NCBI GenBank assembly: GCA_902524805.1
Contig: CABZES010000002.1
Span: 37,325 to 101,324 of the forward strand
Source of the DNA: an uncultured SAR86 cluster bacterium
GTDB taxonomy: Bacteria; Pseudomonadota; Gammaproteobacteria; Magnimaribacterales; AG-339-G14
Length of the DNA: 64,000 bases
Reading direction: 5' to 3'
Below are positions 51,267 to 60,335 of the stretch, one piece after another (position 1 is the first letter of the stretch; every line of letters starts with the position of its first letter). Below the pieces are notes generated by a model that was not told the DNA's origin, searched no databases, and saw nothing but the letters and a program-made list of their open reading frames with translations. The position numbers and the translations under genes were made by a program.

Positions 51267-51684
51267 GCGATCTTCCAGATTCTTTGCAAATTATTAAAAA
51301 TTTATTGAGGAACGAATTCCATTGAAACTTTTCATCTTTAGTAAATCCAAATTTTATTTTACTAGGAAAAATTGAAATTAAACTTTGATGAAATCCTTGG
51401 AATCTAATTACTTCGCACATTTTAGCTTCATGATATAAACGAATCTCAATTTCAATCTTTTCTGATAGTTCTGCAGAAAAACAAACTTTAATATCGCTTG
51501 TAAATTTAGAAACCTCACTTAAACAGATAGAAACTTCGTTTAATTTAGAGTTTCCCAATGGAATTCCAAAAGATAAAACTTTTTCTTTTCGCAAATCAGG
51601 CATTAGCTGAGAAAACAAAAGATAGTTCTTTTCACATATAAAGTGAAATTCTTTAAGATCTAGATACTTTTCTTTATTTTCCAT
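51238..51684 (-). CDS. DUF1249 family protein (YqiB-like)
   Basis: A 148-residue soluble protein of DUF1249 (YqiB). The recognisable parts are CEKNYLLFSQLMPDLRKE near the start and EIEIRLYHEAKMCEVIRFQGF in the middle, ending with EKFQWNSFLNKFLIICKESG. In enterics yqiB lies between nudF, cpdA and yqiA; here only yqiA is kept beside it, overlapping by 29 bases. The function is unknown. Confidence 0.8.
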   Translation of the reverse strand: MENKEKYLDLKEFHFICEKNYLLFSQLMPDLRKEKVLSFGIPLGNSKLNEVSICLSEVSKFTSDIKVCFSAELSEKIEIEIRLYHEAKMCEVIRFQGFHQSLISIFPSKIKFGFTKDEKFQWNSFLNKFLIICKESGRSLENFIPSRI

Positions 51685-51719
51685 ATAGCTAGTCTACTTT
51701 TAAAATCATTATTTTTGAA

Positions 51720-52358
51720 TCAGTCGTGAGAAGCCCATAGCACATTGGCTACTATTGATCTATAAGGTTTCCATGAAATAGCTAGGTTATGCATTTCTTT
51801 TTCATCAGGCCTAGAATCTAAATTTTTTATTTCTTTTATAGCCGCTTGTAAGCCAAGATCTTTTACAGGCCAAATGTCTTTTCTTCCCAGTGACGCAAGC
51901 ATGTAGCATTCTGCAGTCCATTCACCTATCCCTTTAATATTACATAATCTTTTTTTTAATTCATCGTCATTAAGCTTATGTAAAGATCTAAAAGACAGTT
52001 CTCCAGATAAAATTTCATTAGCTAAGATATTACAATAATTTATTTTAGGGCCACTTAGTCCAGTTTTTTTTAAATTAGAGTTACTAATTTTTAAAAATTG
52101 TCTAGGAGAAAAAACCGGTGTAAGTTTTTTTATTCTCAAAAAAATTGCTTTAGCCGAAGCAACTGAAAGTTGTTGCTCTGTTATTAACCTAACCAAACCT
52201 TCAAACCCCTTTGGTCTTTTGAATGAAGGGAATTTTGGGTATTTTAAAAACAAAAACTCTAGATCTTTATCTTTTTTCGAAAGATAAATGATTTCTTTTC
52301 TATTCGGATGATCTTTAAATAGATTTGAAAGGGAGATATTTTTTTGCTTCTTTGACAT
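51720..52358 (-). CDS. DNA-3-methyladenine glycosylase (AlkA/HhH-GPD family)
   Basis: A 212-residue helix-hairpin-helix base-excision glycosylase. LVRLITEQQLSVASAKAI opens the core, the hairpin is CNIKGIGEWTAECYML, and the catalytic aspartate lies in WPVKDLGLQAA. It lacks the N-terminal TBP-like domain of E. coli AlkA and resembles the shorter Mag1-type forms. The ATG at 52358 (MSKKQKN) is chosen; the open frame further upstream runs through the FemAB-like gene and is not conserved. It overlaps that gene by 44 bases. Confidence 0.87.
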   Translation of the reverse strand: MSKKQKNISLSNLFKDHPNRKEIIYLSKKDKDLEFLFLKYPKFPSFKRPKGFEGLVRLITEQQLSVASAKAIFLRIKKLTPVFSPRQFLKISNSNLKKTGLSGPKINYCNILANEILSGELSFRSLHKLNDDELKKRLCNIKGIGEWTAECYMLASLGRKDIWPVKDLGLQAAIKEIKNLDSRPDEKEMHNLAISWKPYRSIVANVLWASHD

Positions 52359-53460
52359 AACGTTTGATTTGAGAATCTTCTCGTACAACAAAATCTTGAA
52401 TCGCTGTTTTAAATTTTTCGTCTGCAATCCAATGAGCAGAAAATGTTTCAATTGGTTTGAAACCTCTTTTAATTTTGTGCTCTCCTTGAACACCGGGATC
52501 AAATCTTTTTAAATTATTCTTAATGCAAAAATCAATACCTTGATAGTAGCAGCATTCAAAATGTAAACAGTCAAATTCTTCATTACACCCCCAATAACGT
52601 CCATATAGATTTTCTTTGTCTTTAAAAAACATTGATCCTCCGACAACTTCATTTGAATTTTTTTCGCTTGCCATCATTAAAACAATATTCTCAGCTATTG
52701 ATTTCGGCGCCATTAAAAAAAATTCTTTAGAAAGATATCCTTCGTGCCCGCTTCTTTTTAAATTAGTTGATAAATAAAAATTATAAAAAGATTTCATAAG
52801 ATCAATATTTAAATCTGATCCTGAGAAATGATTTATTACCAAATTTTGACTAGATAATTTTTTTCTCTCCTTTTTAACATTTTTCCTATGCCTTGCCCTA
52901 AAAGACTCTAAATAATCATCAAAACTTTTATAACCTTCATTAAACCAGACAAATTGTGCATTTTTTCTTATGCTTAAATCATTTTCTTGATAGTGATCTA
53001 TTTCATTTAGCTCTGGAAATAATATATGCCAAGAAGAAATATTGTTTGATTCTGAGATAGATTTGATACCATCGATAATAATTGGAAGAACGTCTCTTTT
53101 ATTATAGTCTTCGCTGACTATAACTCTTGGTCCAGTTGCAGGAGTATAAGGAATAGAGCTCACCAACTTAGGATAATAATCAATGCCATGATGATAAAAA
53201 GCATTGGCCCAAGAATGATCAAAAACAAATTCACCTTGAGAGTTATTTTTTAGATATAAAGGCATCCCAGCTATCAATTTATTTTCATGTTCCAAAGTTA
53301 GATGCATCGGTATCCAACCTGAAGAAATTCCAGTTGAGCCAGTAAGTTCTAAAAGTTTAAGAAATTCATATTTTAAGAAAGGATATTCATTTTTTGGAAC
53401 TATGGCGTCCCATTTTTCTTTATTAATTTCGTTTATTGACTTGTTAAAGATTATTTTCAA
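52315..53460 (-). CDS. FemAB-like GNAT-fold protein (PF04339 type)
   Basis: A 381-residue protein with tandem GNAT-like domains. Conserved stretches are NEYPFLKYEFLKLLE at the start, RARHRKNVKKERKKL in the middle, and HFECCYYQGIDFCIKNNLKRFDPGVQGEHKIKRGFKP near the end (given here in parts: CCYYQGIDF, FDPGVQGEHK, RGFKP). These match the peptidoglycan-biosynthesis-annotated FemAB_like family common in proteobacteria; the transferred group and acceptor are unknown. It follows ubiA directly and overlaps the glycosylase gene. Confidence 0.82.
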   Translation of the reverse strand: MKIIFNKSINEINKEKWDAIVPKNEYPFLKYEFLKLLELTGSTGISSGWIPMHLTLEHENKLIAGMPLYLKNNSQGEFVFDHSWANAFYHHGIDYYPKLVSSIPYTPATGPRVIVSEDYNKRDVLPIIIDGIKSISESNNISSWHILFPELNEIDHYQENDLSIRKNAQFVWFNEGYKSFDDYLESFRARHRKNVKKERKKLSSQNLVINHFSGSDLNIDLMKSFYNFYLSTNLKRSGHEGYLSKEFFLMAPKSIAENIVLMMASEKNSNEVVGGSMFFKDKENLYGRYWGCNEEFDCLHFECCYYQGIDFCIKNNLKRFDPGVQGEHKIKRGFKPIETFSAHWIADEKFKTAIQDFVVREDSQIKRYVKEAKKYLPFKSI

Positions 53461-54312
53461 TTAAATTAGTCCTATGTAAAAAGAGATAAAAATTAACAAT
53501 CCTATATAGTTATTTTTTTTGAAAAAAATAAAAAAGGAGTGCGCATTTTCTTCTTCAATAATATTAATTGAATAAACTAAAAATAATCCATTAAGTAAAA
53601 AAAAGATATAAAAGTATAAATTTATATTTTCTCCTAAACCTAGAAAAAAAAGCAAAAGAAGATTTATCAAACTGCCAGAAAAAATAATAAGTTTTTCTTT
53701 TCCCTCAAAAAAAAGAGCTGAATTTCCAATATTCAGAAGTTGATCATCTTCTCTATCAGCCATTGCATATGCAGTATCATAAGAAAAAATCCAACAGAAG
53801 TTTGCAAGCATCAAAATAAAAACGGAGTAGGGTAAGTCATTTAAAGTTGCTGAGAAAGCTAAAGGGATTCCACCTGAGAAAACTATGCCTAAAATAATTT
53901 GAGGCATTTTCATAACCCTTTTAGCCAGAGGATAAAGAATAACCAATATTACAAAAACTATTGCAATTAAAAAACTTAAAAAATTCAAATAAGAAAGGAG
54001 CAAAGAAGATATTGTTATTAAAAAAATAAAAAGAGATAACGCCTCAAAATTTGTAACTTTTCCAGAAGCAAGAGGTCTTTCAATTGTTCTAGAAACTTTT
54101 TTATCAAAATTTTGATCTAGATAATCATTTATAACGCATCCGGCTGACCTCATAAAAAAGGTGCCAAGACAAAAAACTATAAGCAGGTAAGTCTCTATAT
54201 TTCCATCTCCCGCAATAATCAATGCAGTTAATGTTGGCCATAACAAGAGGAGAGTACCAATAGGTTTGTCAGCTCTCATTAGCAGTAAATAGTTTTTCAA
54301 AGAATTAATCAC
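53461..54312 (-). CDS. ubiA: 4-hydroxybenzoate polyprenyltransferase UbiA
   Basis: UbiA prenylates 4-hydroxybenzoate in ubiquinone synthesis at the inner membrane. The 283-residue protein has about eight hydrophobic segments and the two Asp-rich motifs: NDYLDQNFDKKVSRT (NDxxDxxxD) and AYAMADREDD. RADKPIGTLLLLWPTL at the start is the family N-terminus. It is divergent from the rubredoxin gene. Confidence 0.94.
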   Translation of the reverse strand: MINSLKNYLLLMRADKPIGTLLLLWPTLTALIIAGDGNIETYLLIVFCLGTFFMRSAGCVINDYLDQNFDKKVSRTIERPLASGKVTNFEALSLFIFLITISSLLLSYLNFLSFLIAIVFVILVILYPLAKRVMKMPQIILGIVFSGGIPLAFSATLNDLPYSVFILMLANFCWIFSYDTAYAMADREDDQLLNIGNSALFFEGKEKLIIFSGSLINLLLLFFLGLGENINLYFYIFFLLNGLFLVYSINIIEEENAHSFFIFFKKNNYIGLLIFISFYIGLI

Positions 54313-54356
54313 AGTGTTATATAATTTCGAACATATAGCTTAGCAATATTTATATT

Positions 54357-54548
54357 ATGGAAGAATTTAAAAAATGGGAATGCATTGTCTGTGGCTGGAT
54401 TTATGATGAAGAGCAAGGATTGCCTGAAGAAGGAATTCCCCCAGGCACTAAATGGGAGGATGTACCAGTTGATTGGGTGTGCCCTGATTGCGGAGTTGGA
54501 AAAGAAGACTTTGATATGATTCCTTTAGAAGGCGGAAAAAGTTACTAA
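54357..54548 (+). CDS. Rubredoxin
   Basis: A 63-residue one-iron electron carrier. The two CxxC pairs are CIVCGWIYDEEQG and CPDCGVGKEDF, with the conserved aromatic residues Trp and Tyr between them. Next to ubiA in an arrangement seen in Pseudomonas and relatives. A TATAAT (54320-54325) lies upstream; no ribosome site is obvious. The next gene begins two bases after the stop. Confidence 0.95.
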   Translation: MEEFKKWECIVCGWIYDEEQGLPEEGIPPGTKWEDVPVDWVCPDCGVGKEDFDMIPLEGGKSY

Positions 54549-54550
54549 AA

Positions 54551-55792
54551 ATGTCCTTTACTATAAGAATTTTACTAGCGATGTTCTTAGGTATTTTTCT
54601 TGGAAGCTTAACTAATACCTTTCAGAATCTTTTTCTTTTTGAATTAGTGTCTATTTTTCTTGTTTCAGGATTATTTGATGTAATTGGCCAGATTTTTATA
54701 AATCTTTTAAAGCTTCTTGTCGTTCCTTTGGTTTTTGTCTCTCTCGTTTGTGGTGTTGGACAAGTAAGCTCAGGAACGCAATTGGGATCAATAGGTTTTA
54801 AATCAGCACTTTTATACATGCTGACAACATCATTTGCTATATTTAGTGCTTTATTAATTGCTTCATTTTTTAGTCCGGGAGCAGGAATAAATATTGAATC
54901 AGAGAGTACTTTTTCTGCTCCTGAAGCACCTTCTCTGAAGGATACATTTATAAACATTTTTCCTACAAATCCTGTCAGTGCTATGTCTGAAGGAAATATG
55001 CTTCAGATAATTGTTTTTGCTCTATTATTTGGATATGGACTTTTGAAAATTGGAGAAAAAGGTGAAAAGATCAAAAACTTTTTTGAAAATCTTTATCAAA
55101 TTATTCTTCAAATCGTAAATATAGTAATTTTAATATCTCCAATTGGAGTTTTTTGTTTAATTTTTAATATATTTGCAACACTAGGAATTGAAATAATTAA
55201 TGATTTATTAGAATATTTTTTAGTCCTAAGTTTCATATTAGTTTTTCACGCATTTTTCACATACAGCATTATTTTAAGTCTTTCAAAGTTAAATCCTTAT
55301 ATCTTTTTTATAAAGATGCGAGAAACGATGTTGTTCGCATTTAGTACTTCATCTAGTAGTGCCACTATGCCAATAACGCTTAAAACAGTTGAAGAAAAAT
55401 TAGGAGTTGGAAAATCTGTTAGTTCTTTTTGTGTTCCTTTGGGTACTACTATAAATATGGATGGCACAGCAATAATGCAGGGTGTTGCTACGATTTTTAT
55501 AGCCCAAGCATTTTCTATAGATTTATCGTTTACTGAATATTTGATGGTAATTTTAACAGCAACCTTAGCTTCGATTGGAACTGCAGGTGTGCCTGGAGTT
55601 GGATTGATTATGTTGGCAATGGTTCTTCAACAAGTTGGACTGCCCGTTGAAGGTATAGCCCTAATAATCGGTGTAGACAGACTGTTAGATATGATCAGAA
55701 CAGCAGTTAATGTTTCAGGAGATGCTATGGTCTCTTGTATTGTTGCTAAATCAGAAAATAAATTAAATGAAACAGCTTTTAACAAAGTTTAA
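54551..55792 (+). CDS. Dicarboxylate/amino acid:cation symporter (DAACS)
   Basis: A 413-residue membrane transporter of the DctA/GltP family, with eight hydrophobic segments and two re-entrant loops. Substrate and sodium motifs are FSTSSSSATMPITLK (HP1 serine-rich loop), GTTINMDGTAIMQG (NMDGT) and the HP2 loop ASIGTAGVPG. It would import C4-dicarboxylates or acidic amino acids such as glutamate or aspartate with H+ or Na+. It is in the same direction as rubredoxin, two bases apart. Confidence 0.93.
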   Translation: MSFTIRILLAMFLGIFLGSLTNTFQNLFLFELVSIFLVSGLFDVIGQIFINLLKLLVVPLVFVSLVCGVGQVSSGTQLGSIGFKSALLYMLTTSFAIFSALLIASFFSPGAGINIESESTFSAPEAPSLKDTFINIFPTNPVSAMSEGNMLQIIVFALLFGYGLLKIGEKGEKIKNFFENLYQIILQIVNIVILISPIGVFCLIFNIFATLGIEIINDLLEYFLVLSFILVFHAFFTYSIILSLSKLNPYIFFIKMRETMLFAFSTSSSSATMPITLKTVEEKLGVGKSVSSFCVPLGTTINMDGTAIMQGVATIFIAQAFSIDLSFTEYLMVILTATLASIGTAGVPGVGLIMLAMVLQQVGLPVEGIALIIGVDRLLDMIRTAVNVSGDAMVSCIVAKSENKLNETAFNKV

Positions 55793-55850
55793 TCAATGAA
55801 ATTGAGAACGCTTTCTGTTAAATTGTCTTCTTTTTAGGAGGAGAAGAGTT

Positions 55851-57836
55851 ATGAGTTCTATGTTGATTATTCCGCCACTATTTGGAATGGCAGGGCTATT
55901 AGTTGCACTTTTTATATATTTTGTGGTCCTCAGGTATGATGGTGGGACAGATAAGGTAAAGAAAATTGCTGACCAAATTCACCTCGGAGCAATGGTATTT
56001 ATGCGAAGAGAGTATTCATACCTTTTTCTTTTCGTTTCTGTTTTGATAGTTCTTTCATACTTAGCGTTAGGATTGAATACTGCAATTGCTGTTACTGCAG
56101 GGGCAATATCATCCTCATTAGCAGGTTGGCTTGGAATGTTTTCTGCAACAAAAGCTAATTCAAGAACAGCTACAGCTGCAGCAAATCAAGGAGCTAAAAC
56201 TGCTTTATCCATAGCTTTTTACGGAGGGTCCATTATGGGTCTTTGCGTAGCTTCATTGGGATTAGTTGGTCTAGGAGGTTTGTATTTTTATTTCGGCGGT
56301 GATCCCGATACTGCAAGAGCTATAGAAGGATTTGGAATGGGTGCTTCGTGTGTAGCTTTATTTTCAAGAGTAGGAGGGGGGATTTTTACCAAAAGCGCAG
56401 ATGTTGGAGCGGATTTAGTAGGCAAAATAGAAGCAGGAATTCCTGAAGATGACCCCAGAAATCCTGGAGTTATTGCTGATAATGTTGGAGATAATGTCGG
56501 AGATGTTGCTGGTATGGGATCTGATATTTTTGAATCTTATTGTGGCGCAATGATCGCTTCTATTGCAATTGCTGCAACCCTAGATGACTCTGGAAGAATG
56601 CTTTTACCTTTAGCATTAGCATCAATAGGTTTGATTTCATCAATTTTAGGAATTCTTATTGTTAAGGCTGCTTCATCTTTAAATGCAGACGTGGCTTTAA
56701 GAACAGGAACTATAGGATCAGCTGTAATATTTATTATTATTGCTTTTTTCATGACTCAATCAATGTTGGGAGACGATGGAATTAATGTATGGTTAGCTGT
56801 TTTAACTGGTGCTGTCGGAGGGGTATTAATTGGATTAATTACAGAATATTACACTGGTAGTAAGCCTGTAGAAGATATAGCAAAATCTGGAGAAACAGGA
56901 CCTGCTACTGTCATGATTACTGGACTCGCAGTAGGAATGCAATCAGTAGTGATACCAATTTTGGTTCTTGCATCAATAATTTGGATATCGACATATTTAA
57001 CAGGACTTTACGGAGTTGGTATTGCAGCTGTAGGCATGTTGGCAACTGTCGGAATAACTATGGCAATCGACGCTTATGGACCTGTAGCAGATAACGCAGG
57101 CGGAATAGCTGAAATGGCTGGAATGGGAGAAGAAACTAGAAAAATAACTGACTCTTTAGATGAAGTAGGAAATTCTACTGCAGCAATAGGTAAAGGATTT
57201 GCCATCGGTGCTGCAGCTTTAGCTGCTTTAGCAATCATTGCAGCTTTCGTTGAAACTATTGCTCATAGCAGGGGAGGAGAGTTTGTTTTGTTAATTTCAG
57301 ATCCAAAAGTTCTAGTAGGTATGTTTATAGGTATTTCCATTCCTTTCTTAATTTCTTCTATAACAATGACAGCAGTAGGAGATGCTGCTTTTGAAATGAT
57401 TAACGAAATAAGAAGACAATTCAAAGAAATTCCTGGTCTGCTTGAGGGTAACGCCGAACCAGACACAGCAAAGTGTGTAGATATTGCTACTTCTGCAGCA
57501 TTAAAAAGAATGCTGCTTCCAGGAATAATAGCGGTTTCTGCTCCTGCAATAGTTGGCTTTGGACTTGGAGCTGAATCTTTAGGAGGAATGTTAGGTGGTG
57601 GATTGATTGGTTGTGTATCCATGGCACTCATGATGGCCAATGCTGGTGGAGCATGGGATAACGCGAAAAAATATATAGAAAAAGGTAATCTTGGTGGAAA
57701 GGGAACAGATACTCATGCAGCAGCTGTAGTAGGAGATACTGTTGGCGATCCTTTTAAAGATACATCTGGTCCATCTATGAATATTTTAATAAATGTTATG
57801 GCAATAGTGAGTTTGGTAATTTCTCCACTTCTTTAG
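55851..57836 (+). CDS. hppA: Membrane-bound proton/sodium-translocating pyrophosphatase
   Basis: A 661-residue integral membrane pyrophosphatase with about 16 hydrophobic segments. Active-site Asp-rich motifs are [23 protein letters not shown] and the C-terminal [15 protein letters not shown]. The diagnostic site reads [11 protein letters not shown], with Ala where K+-independent enzymes have Lys, so it is predicted K+-dependent; whether it pumps H+ or Na+ is not determined. It recovers energy from pyrophosphate, fitting a streamlined marine cell. A strong AGGAGG precedes the ATG and a hairpin terminator follows. Confidence 0.95.
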   Translation: MSSMLIIPPLFGMAGLLVALFIYFVVLRYDGGTDKVKKIADQIHLGAMVFMRREYSYLFLFVSVLIVLSYLALGLNTAIAVTAGAISSSLAGWLGMFSATKANSRTATAAANQGAKTALSIAFYGGSIMGLCVASLGLVGLGGLYFYFGGDPDTARAIEGFGMGASCVALFSRVGGGIFTKSADVGADLVGKIEAGIPEDDPRNPGVIADNVGDNVGDVAGMGSDIFESYCGAMIASIAIAATLDDSGRMLLPLALASIGLISSILGILIVKAASSLNADVALRTGTIGSAVIFIIIAFFMTQSMLGDDGINVWLAVLTGAVGGVLIGLITEYYTGSKPVEDIAKSGETGPATVMITGLAVGMQSVVIPILVLASIIWISTYLTGLYGVGIAAVGMLATVGITMAIDAYGPVADNAGGIAEMAGMGEETRKITDSLDEVGNSTAAIGKGFAIGAAALAALAIIAAFVETIAHSRGGEFVLLISDPKVLVGMFIGISIPFLISSITMTAVGDAAFEMINEIRRQFKEIPGLLEGNAEPDTAKCVDIATSAALKRMLLPGIIAVSAPAIVGFGLGAESLGGMLGGGLIGCVSMALMMANAGGAWDNAKKYIEKGNLGGKGTDTHAAAVVGDTVGDPFKDTSGPSMNILINVMAIVSLVISPLL

Positions 57837-57843
57837 GTTTTAT

Positions 57844-57870
57844 AAAAAGTCGATTATGGATCGACTTTTT
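57844..57870. terminator. Bidirectional intrinsic terminator between hppA and recG
   Basis: AAAAAGTCGAT (57844-57854) and ATCGACTTTTT (57860-57870) form a perfect 11-bp stem with a five-base loop, ending in a T tract on both strands. It lies eight bases after the hppA stop, and its right edge touches the recG stop codon. It should serve both convergent genes and is the clearest terminator in the window. Confidence 0.85.
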
Positions 57871-59959
57871 ATTGTGCAGCTATTAGATTTTGCTTATGTC
57901 CTACCCATCTTTTCATAAGAATTTCTACTTCATTTGGGCGTGAGATGAGAATATTTGCAAGTTTTTCAGCACTATTTAAATATTGAGCATCTCTCATTAA
58001 GTCAGCTATTTTAAGTTCCATTCCGCCAGATTGTTTTGTGCCTAAAATTTCTCCCGATCCTCTTATTTTCATATCAATTTCAGATATTTTAAAACCATCA
58101 TTAGTCTCTTTCATTGCAGTCATCCTAGCTTCAGCAATTTCTCCAAGTTTTCCTTGATAAAGAAGAACGCAATGAGCATTCATATTAGGACCTCTTCCAA
58201 CCCTTCCTCTTAATTGATGCAATTGAGATAGTCCAAGTCTTTCTGCATTTTCAATAATCATCAAGCTGGCATTTGGAACATCCATACCAACTTCTATCAC
58301 AGTCGTACAAACCAAAACATCAATTTTTCCTTCTCTAAAATTTTCTATAACAGAATCTTTTTGAGACTTATTTAATTTACTATGGACCAAGCCTACTTTT
58401 AGATTTTTACTTTTCTTCGAAATCCATTCTTTTGCTGATTCTGCGGCCTGAACATCAAGACTTTCAGATTCTTCAATCATTGTACAAAGCCAAAAGGCTT
58501 GATTTCCTTCAGAGCAGATAACTTCAAGACGATCAACGAGTTCGTCTTTTTTATCATTTGACATCACTGAAGTAATAACAGGATTCCTACCTGGAGGCAT
58601 TTCATCAATTTTGGATACACTTAAATCAGCAAAAATAGTCATAGCTAGAGTCCTTGGGATTGGAGTAGCAGTCATAAAAAGTTGATGAGGCAAAACTGCT
58701 TCCTTTGATTTTTGAAGCATCTCAAACCTTTGTTTTACACCAAATCTCTGTTGTTCGTCTACTACCACAAGAGAAAGATTCTTCATTGAAACTCTCTTTT
58801 GAAAAACTGAATGCGTACCTATTAAAATTTTTATTTTTCCAGAACGTAAATCATAATCTATTCTTTCCCAGTCTTTCTTTTTTGTTTTGCCAGTCAATAT
58901 TTCTATATTAATGTTTTCACTAGCAAACCAAATCGAAAAATTTTTAAAATGCTGTTCTGCTAAAACTTCTGTAGGACAGAGAAGAACAGATTGAAGGTTA
59001 TTTTTTGCACAAGTAAGCATTGCTCCAGCCGCAACTACAGTCTTACCAGACCCTACATCTCCTTGAACCAGTCTTCTCATAGGTCTAGATTTATTCATAT
59101 CACCTTGAATCTCTTTGATAACTCTTTCTTGAGCGTTTGTAAGAGAGAAAGGCAAGGCTTTATAAAAAGAGTTAAAAATTTCTTTATTGTTATTAATAAC
59201 CTTAGCTTTCATTTTATCGATTTTTTTAGTAGAAATTTTTACGCCAATTAAATTTGTGATTAATTCTTCAATAATTAATCTTTTCTGGGCAGGGTGCTCA
59301 AATTGCTTTATTTTTAAAACATCATCGCTAACAGAAGGATTATGGATAATTTTCAAAGCTTCTTTTATAGATAATTTAGAAATATTTTGACTCAAAAAAG
59401 TTTTGTCTATTTCTTTTTCATTAAGATTAGATTCATCTATTTTTTCTAAACAATTATGAATGATTGTCCTCAACCTATATTGAGTTATCTTGCTCGCTCC
59501 TAAGGAATATACTGGGGTAAGAGTATTATCAAGAGGAGGTCTAAATTTAGAGTTAAAAATTTTATAACTCGGATGAAATACTTCATATTTATTTCCGCTA
59601 TTCCTTATAACTCCGTAAAGTCTTACTGAGAGTCCTTTTTCGAAAGATTTTGCTTGTTGTTGAGAAAAGAAAAATAATCTAATTTGCAAAAATCCTGTGC
59701 CATCAGTAATTTTTGCATAAAAGGCTCTTCTTCCAGGGTAATAAATTTTACTTTCAATTATTTCCCCCTCAATTTGAAATGGTTGGCCTGGGATTAAGTC
59801 TTTGATTTGAGTGAGTTTTGTTCTATTTTCGTAACTTTTTGGAAGCAAAAATAAGGCGTCTTCCACGTGAGTAATACCTATTTTTTCTAACTGAGACTTA
59901 ATTTTTGGGCCAACACCCTTTATTTTTTCTATTGGCGAATTTAATGAAGTATTATTCAC
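57869..59959 (-). CDS. recG: ATP-dependent DNA helicase RecG
   Basis: RecG remodels stalled replication forks and Holliday junctions. The 696-residue protein has an N-terminal wedge/OB domain (GVGPKIKSQLEKIG, FLLPKSYENRT), then SF2 helicase motifs: Walker A QGDVGSGKTVVAAG, motif II VVDEQQRFGVKQR, ATPIPRTLA, and the late QLHQLRGRVGRG. It is the last gene of gmk-rpoZ-spoT-ridA-recG, overlapping ridA by eight bases. Confidence 0.96.
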   Translation of the reverse strand: MNNTSLNSPIEKIKGVGPKIKSQLEKIGITHVEDALFLLPKSYENRTKLTQIKDLIPGQPFQIEGEIIESKIYYPGRRAFYAKITDGTGFLQIRLFFFSQQQAKSFEKGLSVRLYGVIRNSGNKYEVFHPSYKIFNSKFRPPLDNTLTPVYSLGASKITQYRLRTIIHNCLEKIDESNLNEKEIDKTFLSQNISKLSIKEALKIIHNPSVSDDVLKIKQFEHPAQKRLIIEELITNLIGVKISTKKIDKMKAKVINNNKEIFNSFYKALPFSLTNAQERVIKEIQGDMNKSRPMRRLVQGDVGSGKTVVAAGAMLTCAKNNLQSVLLCPTEVLAEQHFKNFSIWFASENINIEILTGKTKKKDWERIDYDLRSGKIKILIGTHSVFQKRVSMKNLSLVVVDEQQRFGVKQRFEMLQKSKEAVLPHQLFMTATPIPRTLAMTIFADLSVSKIDEMPPGRNPVITSVMSNDKKDELVDRLEVICSEGNQAFWLCTMIEESESLDVQAAESAKEWISKKSKNLKVGLVHSKLNKSQKDSVIENFREGKIDVLVCTTVIEVGMDVPNASLMIIENAERLGLSQLHQLRGRVGRGPNMNAHCVLLYQGKLGEIAEARMTAMKETNDGFKISEIDMKIRGSGEILGTKQSGGMELKIADLMRDAQYLNSAEKLANILISRPNEVEILMKRWVGHKQNLIAAQ

Positions 59960-60335
59960 TTCCTTGATACGCGATAGTTTCTATTTCAATAGAACTATTT
60001 TTCGGAAGTTTTGTAACTTCATATGCTGCTCTTGCTGGGTAAGGTTTATCAAATAATTGACCCATAATTTCATTAACTTTTTCAAAATTTTCTAAATTGT
60101 CTAATAAAATGGTAAGTTTGATTATATTCGAGTAACTCATGTTTGCTTCTTTTAAGATCTCCTTTATATTTTTAAAAACCATTCTAATTTGATTGTCTAT
60201 TCCTTCTACCAATTCCATTTTTTCTGGATCTAGAGGAATTTGCCCAGAAATATAAAGAAAATCATTAGCAAGAATGGCTTGAGAATATGTACCTATTGCC
60301 GAAGGTGCATTATTTGTAGAGATTATTTTTTTCAT
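59952..60335 (-). CDS. ridA: RidA family enamine/imine deaminase
   Basis: RidA hydrolyses reactive enamine/imine intermediates from PLP enzymes. The 127-residue protein has the family signatures YSQAILANDFLYISGQIPLDP and PYPARAAYEVTKLPKNSSIEIE, where the conserved Arg binds the carboxylate of the substrate. It lies between spoT and recG, as in other gammaproteobacteria, overlapping both. Confidence 0.94.
   Translation of the reverse strand: MKKIISTNNAPSAIGTYSQAILANDFLYISGQIPLDPEKMELVEGIDNQIRMVFKNIKEILKEANMSYSNIIKLTILLDNLENFEKVNEIMGQLFDKPYPARAAYEVTKLPKNSSIEIETIAYQGSE

Noticed and set aside
52359..52502. Longer start for the AlkA-like glycosylase
   Set aside because: The added 48 residues overlap the conserved C-terminus of the FemAB-like gene and are not glycosylase-like; the ATG at 52358 fits better.
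57263..57640. 125-residue open frame antisense to hppA
   Set aside because: It lies wholly inside the conserved pyrophosphatase gene, has a low-complexity Ile/Pro/Ala/Ser composition expected of the reverse frame of membrane helices, and no ribosome site.
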